Of a stretch of 64,000 bases of DNA, positions 37,142 through 46,584 are shown in pieces. Under the pieces are notes generated by a model. The model saw only the letters and a program-made list of their open reading frames with translations. It had not been told where the DNA came from and searched no databases. The translations under genes were made by a program, and so were the position numbers. Source of the stretch: CALAED01 sp036378315 (lineage in GTDB: Bacteria > Actinomycetota > Actinomycetes > Streptosporangiales > Streptosporangiaceae); contig DASUWU010000064.1 of assembly GCA_036378315.1 (NCBI GenBank), positions 1 to 64,000 of the forward strand, in the 5' to 3' direction. Numbering within the stretch: the first letter of the stretch is position 1; each line of letters starts with the position of its first letter.

Positions 37142-37202
37142 GAGAAACCTCCGCAGTCAGGCTCGCGCCCGACCTTATCCCACGGTCAACGGCGTCCCGC
37201 GA

Positions 37203-37928
37203 TCAGCGGCCGGTGGCCGCGGCGACGAGCGCCTCCATGAGGCGCGGGTCGTCGCCCTCCTCCGGATGCCACTGCACCCCGAGCCCGAACCGGTGGCCCT
37301 GCAGCTCGACCGCCTCGACCACCTGGTCATCGGTCCACGCGGCGGCGACCAACCCCTTGCCCAGCCGGCGGACGGCCTGGTGGTGATAGGTCGGCACGTC
37401 CACGTGCTCGCCGAGGATCTTTCCGAGGGCGCTGTCGAGCGTGATCCGTACCTTGTGGGTCGCCATCTTGCCGGCGACCGGACCGTGGCCGTCGTGCCCG
37501 ACGGCGTCGGGCAGGTGCTGGACGAGGTCGCCGTCCCTGGCCGCGTTCAGCACCTGGATGCCGCGGCAGATGCACAGGAAGGGCAGGTCGGCGTCGATGG
37601 CGGCGCGCACGAGCGCGAACTCGTAGCGGTCGCGCTCCGGCTGCGGCGGACTGGTCTGTCCGTGCCGCGGCGCGCCGTACAGCCCGGGGTCGAGATCCCC
37701 GCCTCCGGCCAGCACGACCGCGTCGAGCCGCCGTACCGCCGCCCTGGCGCCGCGGGCGGTCGTCGGCGGCAGCAGCACCGGCACGCCGCCGGCGCGTTCC
37801 ACGGCCCTGACGTACGGTGCGGGGAGCAGCGCCGCCTCCCGTACCCATGCTCCCCAGCGCGCCGCCTCGTAGTACGTCGTCACGCCGATCAGCGGCGGCG
37901 AGTCCGGGTGACGCGTCGATTCAGGCAT
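37203..37928 (-). CDS. Gamma-glutamyl-gamma-aminobutyrate hydrolase family (class I amidotransferase, PuuD-like)
   Basis: 241 residues. Catalytic Cys lies in CICRGIQVLN and the His-Glu pair in GVQWHPEE. The N-terminal IGVTTYYE and the GGGDLDPGLYG segment are characteristic of PuuD-like peptidase C26 hydrolases, which cleave gamma-glutamyl amides in polyamine or related catabolism. The ATG at 37928 follows GGGAGGGG by about ten bases; 11 further N-terminal residues are possible from 37961. No polyamine genes are adjacent. Confidence 0.83.
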   Translation of the reverse strand: MPESTRHPDSPPLIGVTTYYEAARWGAWVREAALLPAPYVRAVERAGGVPVLLPPTTARGARAAVRRLDAVVLAGGGDLDPGLYGAPRHGQTSPPQPERDRYEFALVRAAIDADLPFLCICRGIQVLNAARDGDLVQHLPDAVGHDGHGPVAGKMATHKVRITLDSALGKILGEHVDVPTYHHQAVRRLGKGLVAAAWTDDQVVEAVELQGHRFGLGVQWHPEEGDDPRLMEALVAAATGR

Positions 37929-38186
37929 AGATTGGCCCCTCCCCTGGTCGGCCTCCCGCACGGCGCTTCGCCCCCCAGCGGCCCGATATACGCCCTTTAT
38001 CGTCGTTTGCCGACATCGTGCCGCACGGAACGGAGGTTCGGCCTCGGGTTCCCTTCCTCAGCTTGCCTTACGCACGGCCCGTTCGCAGGCGCAACGCCCT
38101 GCGCCGAGCACGTGCGGCCGGCCCGGACACGGTGGATCATTGGTGATACGCACCGACGATCGGTACGGGTCAGAAAGGATTCGGGG

Positions 38187-38588
38187 ATGACAGCGGACAT
38201 CGCCGCGCGGCTGCTCGACTCCATGCCGTTCGCGCGGGCGCTCGGCCTGCGGCTCGACACGGCGACGCCCGGGGAGGTCGCGGGCCGGCTGGCGTGGGCA
38301 CCCGACCGCTGTACGGCCGGCGGCGTGTTGCACGGCGGCGTGCTGATGACGTTGGGCGACAGCCTGGGCGGCGTGTGCGCGTTCCTCAACCTGCCGGCCG
38401 GAGCGACCACCGCGACGATCGAGTCGAAGACGAACTTCTTTCGCGCCGTCACCGGCGGCGAGGTGCGGGGCGTGGCGCGGCCGCTGCACGTCGGGCGGTC
38501 CACGATCGTCGTCCAGACCGATCTGTACGACGAGCGGGATCGGCGGGTCGCGCAGGTCACCCAGACCCAGGCCGTGCGTCAGGCCTGA
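38187..38588 (+). CDS. Hotdog fold thioesterase (PaaI/YbgC-like)
   Basis: 133-residue hotdog protein. The catalytic region GGVLHGGVLMTLGDSLGGV carries the His-Gly-Gly motif and the Asp of the PaaI group, followed by TIESKTNFFRAV and the C-terminal beta-strand pair. It would hydrolyse acyl-CoA thioesters, probably aromatic or short-chain. The ATG at 38187 is used; AAAGGAT lies upstream. It is divergent from the PuuD-like gene and convergent with the dienelactone hydrolase. Confidence 0.83.
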   Translation: MTADIAARLLDSMPFARALGLRLDTATPGEVAGRLAWAPDRCTAGGVLHGGVLMTLGDSLGGVCAFLNLPAGATTATIESKTNFFRAVTGGEVRGVARPLHVGRSTIVVQTDLYDERDRRVAQVTQTQAVRQA

Positions 38589-38614
38589 CCGCGCGCCCGA
38601 ACCCGCCGCCCGGG

Positions 38615-39343
38615 TCAGGGCGCGGGTGCGGTGGCGCGCAGGTGCTCGGCGAAGAAGTCGAGGATACGGGTCCACGCGTCCTCGGCGGCGACGGCGTCGT
38701 AGCCGTACGACATGGTGATCCTGCTCAGCGCCACGATCGGACGCGTCGGCTCGTGCTGGCCGAGGAAGCCGTGGCCGACGTCGGGATACTCCTTGACGTC
38801 GTGCGGCACGTCGAGGGCGTCGAGGGCGCTTTCGAGGCGGCCCGTGGCCCTCCGCAGCGTGAGGTCCCGCCCTCCGTAGCTGGCGACGATCGGGCAGGCG
38901 CCCGTGAGCACCCGCTCGGCCTTCCTCGGGACTACCCCGTAGTTCACCGAGGCGGCGGCGAAGTCGTACTTCGCCGCGGCCACCAGGGCGAACCCGCCGC
39001 CCATGCAGAACCCGATCACGCCGACCCGACCGGTGCACTCCGCCGCGGAAGCGAGCCAGGCGCGGGTGGCCTCGATGGCCTCCCAGGTACGGCCGCGGCG
39101 GGACAGCAGGTCGCGGAAGGCGCGCCGGACGCAGCGCAGGCGCGGCCCGCCGGTGTAGAGGTCGGGTGCGATCGCGACGTATCCGGCGGCGGCGAAGCGA
39201 TCGGCCTGGCGGCGGATGTCCTCGTTCAGGCCGAACACCTCGTGCAGCACGACGACCCCCGGCCAGGGCCCGCCGTCCCCGTCGGGAACGGCCTGGTAGC
39301 CGCGCAGCGACTCCGCGCCCGCCGTAAAGGTGATGTCAGGCAT
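38615..39343 (-). CDS. Dienelactone hydrolase family protein
   Basis: 242 residues. The nucleophile is Cys in GFCMGGGFAL, the acid is expected in ASYGGRDLTLR, and the His in YPDVGHGFLGQH. The VVVLHEVFGLNEDIR segment near residue 30 with Glu is a DLH hallmark. DLH proteins open dienelactones in chlorocatechol degradation, but many actinobacterial copies act on other esters; no chlorocatechol genes are seen here. The ATG at 39343 gives the usual length. Confidence 0.88.
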   Translation of the reverse strand: MPDITFTAGAESLRGYQAVPDGDGGPWPGVVVLHEVFGLNEDIRRQADRFAAAGYVAIAPDLYTGGPRLRCVRRAFRDLLSRRGRTWEAIEATRAWLASAAECTGRVGVIGFCMGGGFALVAAAKYDFAAASVNYGVVPRKAERVLTGACPIVASYGGRDLTLRRATGRLESALDALDVPHDVKEYPDVGHGFLGQHEPTRPIVALSRITMSYGYDAVAAEDAWTRILDFFAEHLRATAPAP

Positions 39344-39464
39344 GACAACCTACGATCGCGTACCGCAGCGGTCCGCCGGGAGGCCCAACGTGAAAACCCG
39401 AACCCGTTTCGTTACCGAAGCGTGATCTGACTCGACTGGCCAGTCTCTTAACCCGGGCGTAACT

Positions 39465-39476
39465 TACTCGCGGGTA
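39465..39476. promoter_or_regulatory. Near-palindromic element TACTCGCGGGTA
   Basis: A 12-base near-palindrome (10 of 12 symmetric) between the DLH and lipase genes, overlapping a TAACTT -10-like hexamer at 39460-39465. It may be an operator for a TetR-type regulator. Confidence 0.3.
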
Positions 39477-39482
39477 CCTCGC

Positions 39483-39500
39483 GTGTGATCAATTTCACAC
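39483..39500. promoter_or_regulatory. CRP-type binding site upstream of the secreted lipase
   Basis: GTGTGA-N6-TCACAC, a perfect 18-base palindrome that contains the classical TGTGA-N6-TCACA consensus bound by CRP and GlxR. It lies 44 bases before the lipase start and about 140 bases from the DLH start. It is the only such exact site noticed in the window. Confidence 0.65.
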
Positions 39501-39543
39501 AGGCGCGCGCGCCGTTTTCATCCCGTCACCGTGGGAGTAAATC

Positions 39544-40455
39544 GTGCTGTCGCGCCCCCGAAGACTCCGGTCACTCCTCGTCGCCACCGCCTCCCTCCTC
39601 GCCGGCAGCCTGCTGCTGGCCGTCCCGTCCGGCCTGCCGGGCGCCACCAGGGCCGCCGCCGCGGACGCGATCGCGGCCGCGAAGGCCCTCGCCGCCCCGG
39701 GCGTGCCAGGGGCCAACAACTGGTCATGCAAGCCGGGCGCCGCCCATCCGCGGCCCGTCGTACTCGTCCACGGGACGTTCGCGAACGGCTCGGACAACTG
39801 GCTCGCCGCCGCCCCCGCGCTGGCCGGGCACGGCTACTGCGTCTTCGCGCTGACCTACGGGGCGGTGCGTGGCGTGCCGGTGCTGGCCGCGATCGCCCCC
39901 GTGGCCGACTCGGCCGCCCAACTCGCCACGTTCGTCGACGGCGTCCTCGCCGCCACCGGCGCCGCCCAGGCCGATCTCGTCGGGCACTCGCAGGGCGGCA
40001 TGATGCCCCGCTACTACCTGCGCTTCCTCGGCGGAGCGAGCAAGGTGCACACCCTGGTCGGCCTCGCGCCGTCCAATCACGGCACCACGCTGGACGGCCT
40101 GGGCACCCTCGCCGCCGCCTTCCCCGGCGCGCTCGACCTGCTCCACTCGACCTGTGCGGCGTGCGCCGACCAGATCGTCGGATCGGCACTGCTGCGGAAG
40201 CTGAACGCCGGGGGCGACACGGTGTCGGGGGTGCGCTACACGGTCATCGCGACCAGGTATGACGAGGTCGTCACGCCGTACACCGGCCAGTTCCTGAGCG
40301 GCGGCGACGTGCACAACGTGACCCTGCAGAACCTGTGCGCGCTCGACATCGCCGAGCACGTCGCCATCGCGGCCGATCCGGTGGCGCTGCACGAAGTGCT
40401 CAACGCCCTCGATCCGGCACACGCCACCACGACCACCTGCCTGTCCCATCCCTGA
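39544..40455 (+). CDS. Secreted lipase/esterase, EstA (lipase class 2)-like
   Basis: 303 residues with a signal peptide: basic MLSRPRRLRSLL, hydrophobic core to about residue 27, cleavage probably near ATRAAAA (residues 34-40). The lipase HG motif is VVLVHGTFANGS, the nucleophile is GHSQGGMMPRYYL, and the acid and His are expected in ATRYDEVVTPY and DIAEHVAIAADP. Four Cys residues could form disulfides outside the cell. GTG start at 39544 with GGGAG nine bases upstream. A CRP-type palindrome lies in its promoter region. Substrates are probably acylglycerols or esters. Confidence 0.86.
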   Translation: MLSRPRRLRSLLVATASLLAGSLLLAVPSGLPGATRAAAADAIAAAKALAAPGVPGANNWSCKPGAAHPRPVVLVHGTFANGSDNWLAAAPALAGHGYCVFALTYGAVRGVPVLAAIAPVADSAAQLATFVDGVLAATGAAQADLVGHSQGGMMPRYYLRFLGGASKVHTLVGLAPSNHGTTLDGLGTLAAAFPGALDLLHSTCAACADQIVGSALLRKLNAGGDTVSGVRYTVIATRYDEVVTPYTGQFLSGGDVHNVTLQNLCALDIAEHVAIAADPVALHEVLNALDPAHATTTTCLSHP

Positions 40456-40478
40456 CCCGCCCCCGCCGGAAAGTCTCT

Positions 40479-40508
40479 CCAGGGGCCGCCCCAGTCGGGG
40501 GCCCCTGG
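40479..40508. terminator. Strong hairpin between lipase and thyX
   Basis: CCAGGGGCC at 40479-40487 and GGCCCCTGG at 40500-40508 form a perfect 9-bp stem with a 12-base loop between convergent genes. No T-tract follows on either strand. Confidence 0.6.
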
Positions 40509-40525
40509 GGGACGCAGAGCGCCGC

Positions 40526-41329
40526 TCAGACCTTCCGCCAGCGCGGCACCCACGCGCCGTCGCCGTCGATCTCGTAGTCGGCGAACAGCGCGGGCGCCTC
40601 GGCCCGCATCACCTCACCGACCTTGTGGAAGATCAACCGGATCTCCTCTTCGGCGCCCGCCGCCGTCCGCGCCTCGATCGTGTGCCGCAGCGTGCGGACG
40701 TTCGCCGTCCAGACCAGACCGGTCGCCACGCCCTCCGGCGCGAAGCGCCGCATGAACGACGTCTTGTGCTTCTTGTCGCGGAACGGCACGCCTTCGTCAT
40801 CCAGCCGGAAATGCTCCGACATCCATCCCTGGAACTCCTCCATCTGGTCGAGCAGCGCGGTGGCCCGCTTCATCAGCTCGGCGTCGCCCCTGGCCCATTC
40901 GGGGAACCAGAACGGGATGTCGCGCAGCCGGACGTACCGCATGGACTCCTGGGAGATGGCCACGCCGGGGCGGTGCCTGACCAGTTCGTGGGTCAGCACG
41001 CGGCTCACGTTGTGCAGCACGAAGCTGAAGCTGACGTGCTCGAGCACCGACCCGTGGAGGCTGCTCAGGATGTTCTGCAGGTAGGCCGTGCTGTCGGTGC
41101 GCACCCGGCGCACGTTCGGATTGAGGCCGGGCTCCCACGACCGGTAGCACAGCCGCCCGGCGAACTCGGCAAGCGCCTGCGGATCGTTCAGCTCGGCGTC
41201 GAGGTCGCCCCGGTCGAGCCGCTCCAACCAGCTCTCGCCGCCCACCTCCCGCAGGTAGCGGGCCACCTCGTCGTAGTCGAGCCGGGGCCGGGCGACGAGG
41301 AACACCTCGGGTTCGACGCTCTGCACCAT
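40526..41329 (-). CDS. thyX: Flavin-dependent thymidylate synthase
   Basis: 267-residue ThyX that makes dTMP from dUMP using FAD and methylenetetrahydrofolate. The ThyX motif is RHRPGVAISQES (RHRX7S). The N-terminal region has YDEVARYLREVGGESW, and the C-terminus has RTLRHTIEARTAAGAEEEIR, which carries the conserved flavin and dUMP residues. The ATG at 41329 follows GGAGGGGGAGC. It is divergent from the hypothetical gene at 41508. Confidence 0.95.
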   Translation of the reverse strand: MVQSVEPEVFLVARPRLDYDEVARYLREVGGESWLERLDRGDLDAELNDPQALAEFAGRLCYRSWEPGLNPNVRRVRTDSTAYLQNILSSLHGSVLEHVSFSFVLHNVSRVLTHELVRHRPGVAISQESMRYVRLRDIPFWFPEWARGDAELMKRATALLDQMEEFQGWMSEHFRLDDEGVPFRDKKHKTSFMRRFAPEGVATGLVWTANVRTLRHTIEARTAAGAEEEIRLIFHKVGEVMRAEAPALFADYEIDGDGAWVPRWRKV

Positions 41330-41507
41330 GCTCCCCCTCCACTGGGCTCCGCCCCTCGCCGGTCCGTCCCCACCAGCAAACCAGGTTCCGCCGACAAAAC
41401 GGGAGGCAACACGGTCGGAACGCGGCGGTAATGTCCGTGCCGAGGTGACACTCCTGCCGGATTGCCGCACACTGGTGGGGACGGGACGCTCCAACGGGAG
41501 GAACGCG

Positions 41508-42017
41508 ATGACGGTGACGCAACCCTCAGCGCCGGTGATCCGGCTGCGCGGGCGGCACCGGCCACGGCGGATCCGTTTCCTCGGGTTGCACGAGACCGTG
41601 GGTTGGACGCTGAAGGTGTACGGCATCACGGCACAGGGCGAACGGCCCAGGCCGGCGCTCGTCGAGGCGGTGCGGGGGCTGGCGCCGACCGTGCTGCCCA
41701 GCCCGGCGGTGTGGGCCGGCGGCGGCGACCCGGAGCGCTACGGCCTCGGCTTCGTGACCGTTCACGACGCCGGCGACTACTGCTTCGCGCTGTACGACTG
41801 GTGGGCCGGCGAGAACGAGATCCACCAGCGCCTGTACTCGGCGCCGCTTGACGACCCGGGCGCGATGCGCCCGCACCCCACACCGGCGATCGCCTGCGTG
41901 TGGGAGTTCGCCGTCCTCGACCACGAACGCCGTGCCTGGCTGCGGCACGTGCTCACCAGGGACGGCGGTCCCGACGTCGGCGGCTACCTGCGCGACCGGT
42001 TCGACGGCGAAGTCTGA
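41508..42017 (+). CDS. Conserved hypothetical protein preceding a molybdopterin oxidoreductase
   Basis: 169 residues, cytoplasmic, probably alpha/beta. Distinct stretches are GWTLKVYGITAQGERPRP near residue 30 and FALYDWWAGENEIHQRLYSAP in the centre, followed by CVWEFAVLDHERRAWLRHVL. I recall similar actinobacterial proteins but not their function. GGGAGGA lies six bases before the ATG. It ends 43 bases before the molybdopterin enzyme, so the two are likely co-transcribed. Confidence 0.65.
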   Translation: MTVTQPSAPVIRLRGRHRPRRIRFLGLHETVGWTLKVYGITAQGERPRPALVEAVRGLAPTVLPSPAVWAGGGDPERYGLGFVTVHDAGDYCFALYDWWAGENEIHQRLYSAPLDDPGAMRPHPTPAIACVWEFAVLDHERRAWLRHVLTRDGGPDVGGYLRDRFDGEV

Positions 42018-42060
42018 GACGCCCGGCGGGAGGCCGGTCGAGTCGAGGGGATCACGCGTC

Positions 42061-44133
42061 ATGACGACTGGGACCGAACGGGACGTGCTCGGCGCCTGCC
42101 CGCTGGACTGCCCCGATACCTGCGGCTGGGTGGTGACCGTCCGCGACGGGCGGGCGGTACGGCTGCGCGGCAACCCCGCCCATCCGTTCACCAGGGGCGC
42201 GCTGTGCGTCAAGGTCAACCGCTGGCTTGAGCACGCGGCCGAGCCCGACCGCATCGTCCACCCGCTGCGCCGCGTCGGCCCGAAGGGCGCCGGCAGGTTC
42301 GAGCGCATCACCTGGGACGCGGCGCTCGACGAGATCGCCACCCGGCTCGAGGGCGTGCGGGCCGAATACGGCGGCGAGGCGATCTGGCCGTTCTGGGGGT
42401 GCGGAACGCTCGGCTACCTGCAGGGCCTCGAGGGTTACGCGGGGCGGCGGTTCTTCAACGTGCTCGGCGCCTCCGAGCACGACGCGACGATCTGCTCGGT
42501 GGCCGGCACCGCCGGGCTGAAGTACACGATCGGCTCGGCCGCCGGACTCGACCCCGAGGACCTCGCCCACGCCAAGCTGATCATCCTGTGGGGCACCAAC
42601 CCGCTGACCAGCGGCCACCACGTATGGAAGTTCGTCCAGGACGCCAGGCGCGACGGCGCGTACGTCGTCGCGATCGACCCGATCCGCACCCGTACCGCCC
42701 AACAGGCCGACGAGCACCTCGCGCCCATCCCCGGCACCGACGCGGCGCTCGCGCTCGGCCTGCTCAACGTGGTCGTCAGGCTGGGCGCGCAGGACCGCGA
42801 CTTCCTCCAGCGCCACACCCTCGGCTGGCCGGAGTTCCGTGACCGGATCGCCGAGTACCCGCCCGAGCGGGTCGCCGAGATCACCGGCATCGACGCCGCC
42901 CGCATCACCGCGCTGGGCGAACGCGTCGCGCGCACCAGGCCCACCGCCATCCGGGCCACCATGGGCATCCAGCGGCATGCGGGCGGCGGCACGACGCTGC
43001 GCACGCTCGCCTGCATCCCGGGCGTGACCGGCGACTGGGCACGGCGCGGCGGCGGCGTGTCGTACTCCACGAGCGGACACTTCACGCTCAACAAGGCGGG
43101 GCTGTTCCGCGACGACCTGCGGCCCCGGCCGGTCAGGACACTGTCGATGACGCGGCTCGGCGAGAACCTGCTCGACCTGGACGACCCGCCGGTCAAGGCA
43201 CTGTTCGTGATCGCCGCCAACCCGGTGGGCAGCAACCCGCACCAGAACAAGGTGCGGCGCGCGCTGGCCCGCGACGACCTGTTCACGGTGGTGCTCGAGC
43301 ACTTCCCCACCGACACCGCCGACTACGCCGACATCGTGCTGCCGGCGACGATGCAGCACGAGCACATGGACCTGCACGAGGGCTACGGGCACCTGTACCT
43401 CGCGTGGAACGAGCCGGCCGTCGCGCCGCCCGGCGAGTGCCTGCCCACCACGGAGACCTTCCGGCGGCTGGCCGGGCGCATGGGCCTGACCGAGCCGGGA
43501 CTGTACGACTCCGACGAGCAGCTCGCCGAGCAGCTCCTCGACTCCGGGCATCCCCACCTCACCGGCATCACGCTGGACCGGCTGCGCAAGGAGGGGTTCG
43601 CCAAGCTCAGCGTGCCGGCGCCCTTCGTCCCGTACGCCGAGGGCTTCCCGACCCCGTCCGGCAAGCTGGAGTTCCGCTCGGTCCGGGCGCGGCGGGACGG
43701 TCTCGGCGCGCTGCCCGACTACGTGCCGCCGGCCGAGGTCGCCGCTCCGGCGCGGGCGAAGCGCTACCCGCTGGCCATGATCTCCGCGGCCTCGCACCAC
43801 TTCCTCAACACCGTCTTCGGCAACAACGCCGAGCTGCGGCGGCGCGAAGGAAAGCCGCGGATCGTTGTGCACCCGGCCGACGCCGCCGCCCGCGAGCTCG
43901 CCGACGGCGACCTCGCGTCGGTGTTCAACGACCGCGGCGGGTTCGAGGCCGTCGTCGAGGTCAGCGACCGGGTACGGCCGGGCGTGGTGGCCACGACCAA
44001 GGGCCACTGGGCGAAGTTCACCGGCGGGTCGAGCGTCAACGCCACCGTCGACGAACGCGACGCCGACATGGCCGGCGGCGCCGTCTACCACGACACCCGC
44101 GTCGAGCTCAGCCCCCTGGCGACCCACGGCTAG
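42061..44133 (+). CDS. Molybdopterin-dependent oxidoreductase (formate dehydrogenase/DMSO reductase superfamily)
   Basis: 690 residues. The N-terminal cluster motif CPLDCPDTC and the later ALCVKVNRW provide Fe-S ligands. The residues ATICSVAGTAGLKY occupy the position where the Mo-ligand segment lies in this superfamily. WGTNPLTSGHHVW and the DIVLPATMQHEHMD segment are typical of the MopB-2 subset, and the C-terminal molydopterin-dinucleotide-binding domain is GEG-type (HPADAAARELADGD). The substrate is unknown. It follows the hypothetical gene by 43 bases. No Tat signal is visible, so it should be cytoplasmic. Confidence 0.85.
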   Translation: MTTGTERDVLGACPLDCPDTCGWVVTVRDGRAVRLRGNPAHPFTRGALCVKVNRWLEHAAEPDRIVHPLRRVGPKGAGRFERITWDAALDEIATRLEGVRAEYGGEAIWPFWGCGTLGYLQGLEGYAGRRFFNVLGASEHDATICSVAGTAGLKYTIGSAAGLDPEDLAHAKLIILWGTNPLTSGHHVWKFVQDARRDGAYVVAIDPIRTRTAQQADEHLAPIPGTDAALALGLLNVVVRLGAQDRDFLQRHTLGWPEFRDRIAEYPPERVAEITGIDAARITALGERVARTRPTAIRATMGIQRHAGGGTTLRTLACIPGVTGDWARRGGGVSYSTSGHFTLNKAGLFRDDLRPRPVRTLSMTRLGENLLDLDDPPVKALFVIAANPVGSNPHQNKVRRALARDDLFTVVLEHFPTDTADYADIVLPATMQHEHMDLHEGYGHLYLAWNEPAVAPPGECLPTTETFRRLAGRMGLTEPGLYDSDEQLAEQLLDSGHPHLTGITLDRLRKEGFAKLSVPAPFVPYAEGFPTPSGKLEFRSVRARRDGLGALPDYVPPAEVAAPARAKRYPLAMISAASHHFLNTVFGNNAELRRREGKPRIVVHPADAAARELADGDLASVFNDRGGFEAVVEVSDRVRPGVVATTKGHWAKFTGGSSVNATVDERDADMAGGAVYHDTRVELSPLATHG

Positions 44134-44160
44134 CGCGGTTCCCGCCGGCCCGGCATCCTG

Positions 44161-46584
44161 CTACGGCAGGCGGCGGCGGACGTGGGAGCCGGCGCTGTCG
44201 CGGGTCACCTCGAAGCGGGCCGGGATGCGCTCGGCCAGCCCGGGGACGTGGGTGACGATGCCGACCATGCGGTCGCCGCCGGCGGCCAGCCGTTCGAGCG
44301 TGGCGGCCACGGTGTCGAGCGACGCCGCGTCGAGCGCGCCGAACCCCTCGTCGAGGAAGATGGCGTCGAGGCTGCGGGCGGCCGCGTCGGCGAACCCGGC
44401 GACCCGCTGCGACAGGGCAAGCGCCAGCGCGAGACCCGCCTGGAACGTCTCCCCGCCCGACAGCGTCCGCACGCTGCGGCGCAGCCCGGCCTCGCCGTAG
44501 TCGACGACCTCGATGTCACCCTTCTCGGCGAGGACCAGTTCGTACTGCCCACCGGAGAGCTCCCGCATGATCTCCGCGGCGGCCTCGATGAGGATCTCCA
44601 TGGCCGCCCCGACCAGCCAGCGCTCGAAGTTGTTGGCCCGCAGCAGCCGGCCGAGCTCGCCGGCGACCCGCGCATCGTGCTCGGTGCGCCGGATCCGGCC
44701 GGCGAGATCGGCGGCCAGCCGCCGGTTCTCCCTGACCCGGGTGAGGTCGGCGCGGGCGGTCGTCACCGCCTCGGCCACCGCCCCGCCGATGTCCATCGGG
44801 GCCGCGCCGTCGGCGACCGTCAGGCCGGCGGCCGACAGCCGCGCGGTGATCGACGAGCGCAGCTCGGCGGCGGCCGCCTCGGTCCACTGCACCGCGTCGG
44901 CGAGCGCCTCCACCTCATCGCCGTGCCGCGCCGCCGTCTCGTCCCGCCAGGCGAGCAGGGCGCGCCAGGCGGCGGCCGGGTCGTCGCCGGTCAGGACCGG
45001 CGGGCGCAGCGCGGCCACGGTGTCGCGCGCCTCGTGCAACGACCGCCACGTCTGCCCCGCCGTGGCGCGCAGCGCGGCGACCGCGCGGCTCGCGTCGTCG
45101 AGGCCGCGCCTGGCGGTACGGGTGTCGGCGCGCGCCCGGTCGGCCCGTTCCCTGGCCGACTCGATCATCTTCAGCCGCTGCTCGATCACGGCCTCGTCCG
45201 GAGCCTCGGCCAGCACGTCGGCCAGCACGTCGCGGCGCGCGCGCAGGTCGGCGTGGTTCTGCTCGGCCCGATGGAAGGCCACCTCGGCGTCGCGGTGCGC
45301 CGCCTCGAGCTCGGCCACGGCCCGCGCCGCCCGCGCCTCCCGCCACTCGACCGCGGTGACGTCGGCGGCCGCGGGATGGTGCGGCGGCTCGGTCACGGGA
45401 CGCAGGCAGACGGGGCACGGCTCGCCGGGGACGAGGTCGCGGGCCAGGTCGGCGGCCACGTTCGCGTGCCTGATCCGGTCCAGCTCGGCGGCCACCGCGG
45501 CGTGCGCCTCATCCGCGGCGGCCAGCCGGTCGGCGAGCTCGACACGCCGCTCGCTCGCCTCGACCAGGCGGGTTTCGGCCCTGCCCACGTCGGCCTGCAG
45601 CCGGGCGTGCTCGGCGTGGCCGGCGCGGATCCGGTCGAGGTCGGCCGAGTCGCCGGCCGCGGCCAGCTCCGCCTCGGCCGCCGTCTCGGCCTCCTCGCGC
45701 TCGGCCACCACGGCGGCCAGCCGGTCGGCCTCCTCGGCCGCCCGCCTGATCCGCTCGGCCAGCTCGCTCACCCCTTCCGGCAGCGCGAGCCCGCCCAGCG
45801 CCGCGAGCTGCCGCCTGGCGGCGGCCAGCTCGGCCCGCGACCCGGCCAGCTCGTCCTCGTAGCGGGTGAGGTCGCCGAGGGAGGACCGTACGGCGTCGGC
45901 GAGCCCGGCCAGCGTCTCGTGCCGCTCGGCGGCGCGCCGTTCCGCCGCCTCGTCCGCGTCGGCCAGCGCGGTGAGCTGGTCGCGGGCGAGCGCCGCGGTG
46001 CGCCGCGCGGTCTCCTCCTCGACGACGGCCCGCCTGCGCACCCGCTCGTACACCCCGGCGTCGAGCAGCCGGACGAGGAGGTCCTGCCGTTCCCGCGGCG
46101 GGGCGTGCAGGAACTCGGCGAACCTGTCCTGCGGCACGACGACGCTCTGCACGAAGTACTTGTACGGCAGGCCGACGACATCCTGGACCGTGGCCGTGAC
46201 GTCGTCGCCCTCGGCGACCGACCGTACGGCGTCCTCCCACAGGCCGCCGGCGGCGAGCTCGTCGAGCCGGGCCTCGCGGGTGCTGACCCGCCCTCTGCGG
46301 TCGCGGCTGAGCACCCGAACGGCCGCGTACCTGCGCCCGCCGGCCTCGAAGATGAGGCCGACCCGGCCGAGCGCGGCCGACGGGGGCAGCGCCAGGGCGA
46401 CCACGCCCTCCCTGCCCCATCGCGGCACCGTGCCGTACAGCGCGAAGCAGATCCCGTCGATGACGGTGCTCTTGCCGGCGCCGGTCGGGCCGACCAGCGC
46501 GAAGAAGTCGGTCTCGGTGAAGTCGATCTCGGTGGGGCGCCGGAAGCTCCCGAAGTTCTCCATGCGCAGCAGGCACGGCAGCAT
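44161..46584 (-). CDS. sbcC: Exonuclease subunit SbcC (ATP-binding, SMC-like)
   Basis: 807 residues. Walker A GPTGAGKSTVIDGI is near residue 32-45, the zinc hook is CPVC at about residue 388 between two long coiled coils, and the ABC signature LSGGETFQAGLALALALS with Walker B LDAIFLDEGFGALD is near the C-terminus. With SbcD it trims hairpins and double-strand ends during repair. Its ATG overlaps the sbcD stop (TGATG), a coupled operon. It is rather short for SbcC, which is often over 1000 residues, because of shorter coiled coils. Confidence 0.95.
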   Translation of the reverse strand: MLPCLLRMENFGSFRRPTEIDFTETDFFALVGPTGAGKSTVIDGICFALYGTVPRWGREGVVALALPPSAALGRVGLIFEAGGRRYAAVRVLSRDRRGRVSTREARLDELAAGGLWEDAVRSVAEGDDVTATVQDVVGLPYKYFVQSVVVPQDRFAEFLHAPPRERQDLLVRLLDAGVYERVRRRAVVEEETARRTAALARDQLTALADADEAAERRAAERHETLAGLADAVRSSLGDLTRYEDELAGSRAELAAARRQLAALGGLALPEGVSELAERIRRAAEEADRLAAVVAEREEAETAAEAELAAAGDSADLDRIRAGHAEHARLQADVGRAETRLVEASERRVELADRLAAADEAHAAVAAELDRIRHANVAADLARDLVPGEPCPVCLRPVTEPPHHPAAADVTAVEWREARAARAVAELEAAHRDAEVAFHRAEQNHADLRARRDVLADVLAEAPDEAVIEQRLKMIESARERADRARADTRTARRGLDDASRAVAALRATAGQTWRSLHEARDTVAALRPPVLTGDDPAAAWRALLAWRDETAARHGDEVEALADAVQWTEAAAAELRSSITARLSAAGLTVADGAAPMDIGGAVAEAVTTARADLTRVRENRRLAADLAGRIRRTEHDARVAGELGRLLRANNFERWLVGAAMEILIEAAAEIMRELSGGQYELVLAEKGDIEVVDYGEAGLRRSVRTLSGGETFQAGLALALALSQRVAGFADAAARSLDAIFLDEGFGALDAASLDTVAATLERLAAGGDRMVGIVTHVPGLAERIPARFEVTRDSAGSHVRRRLP

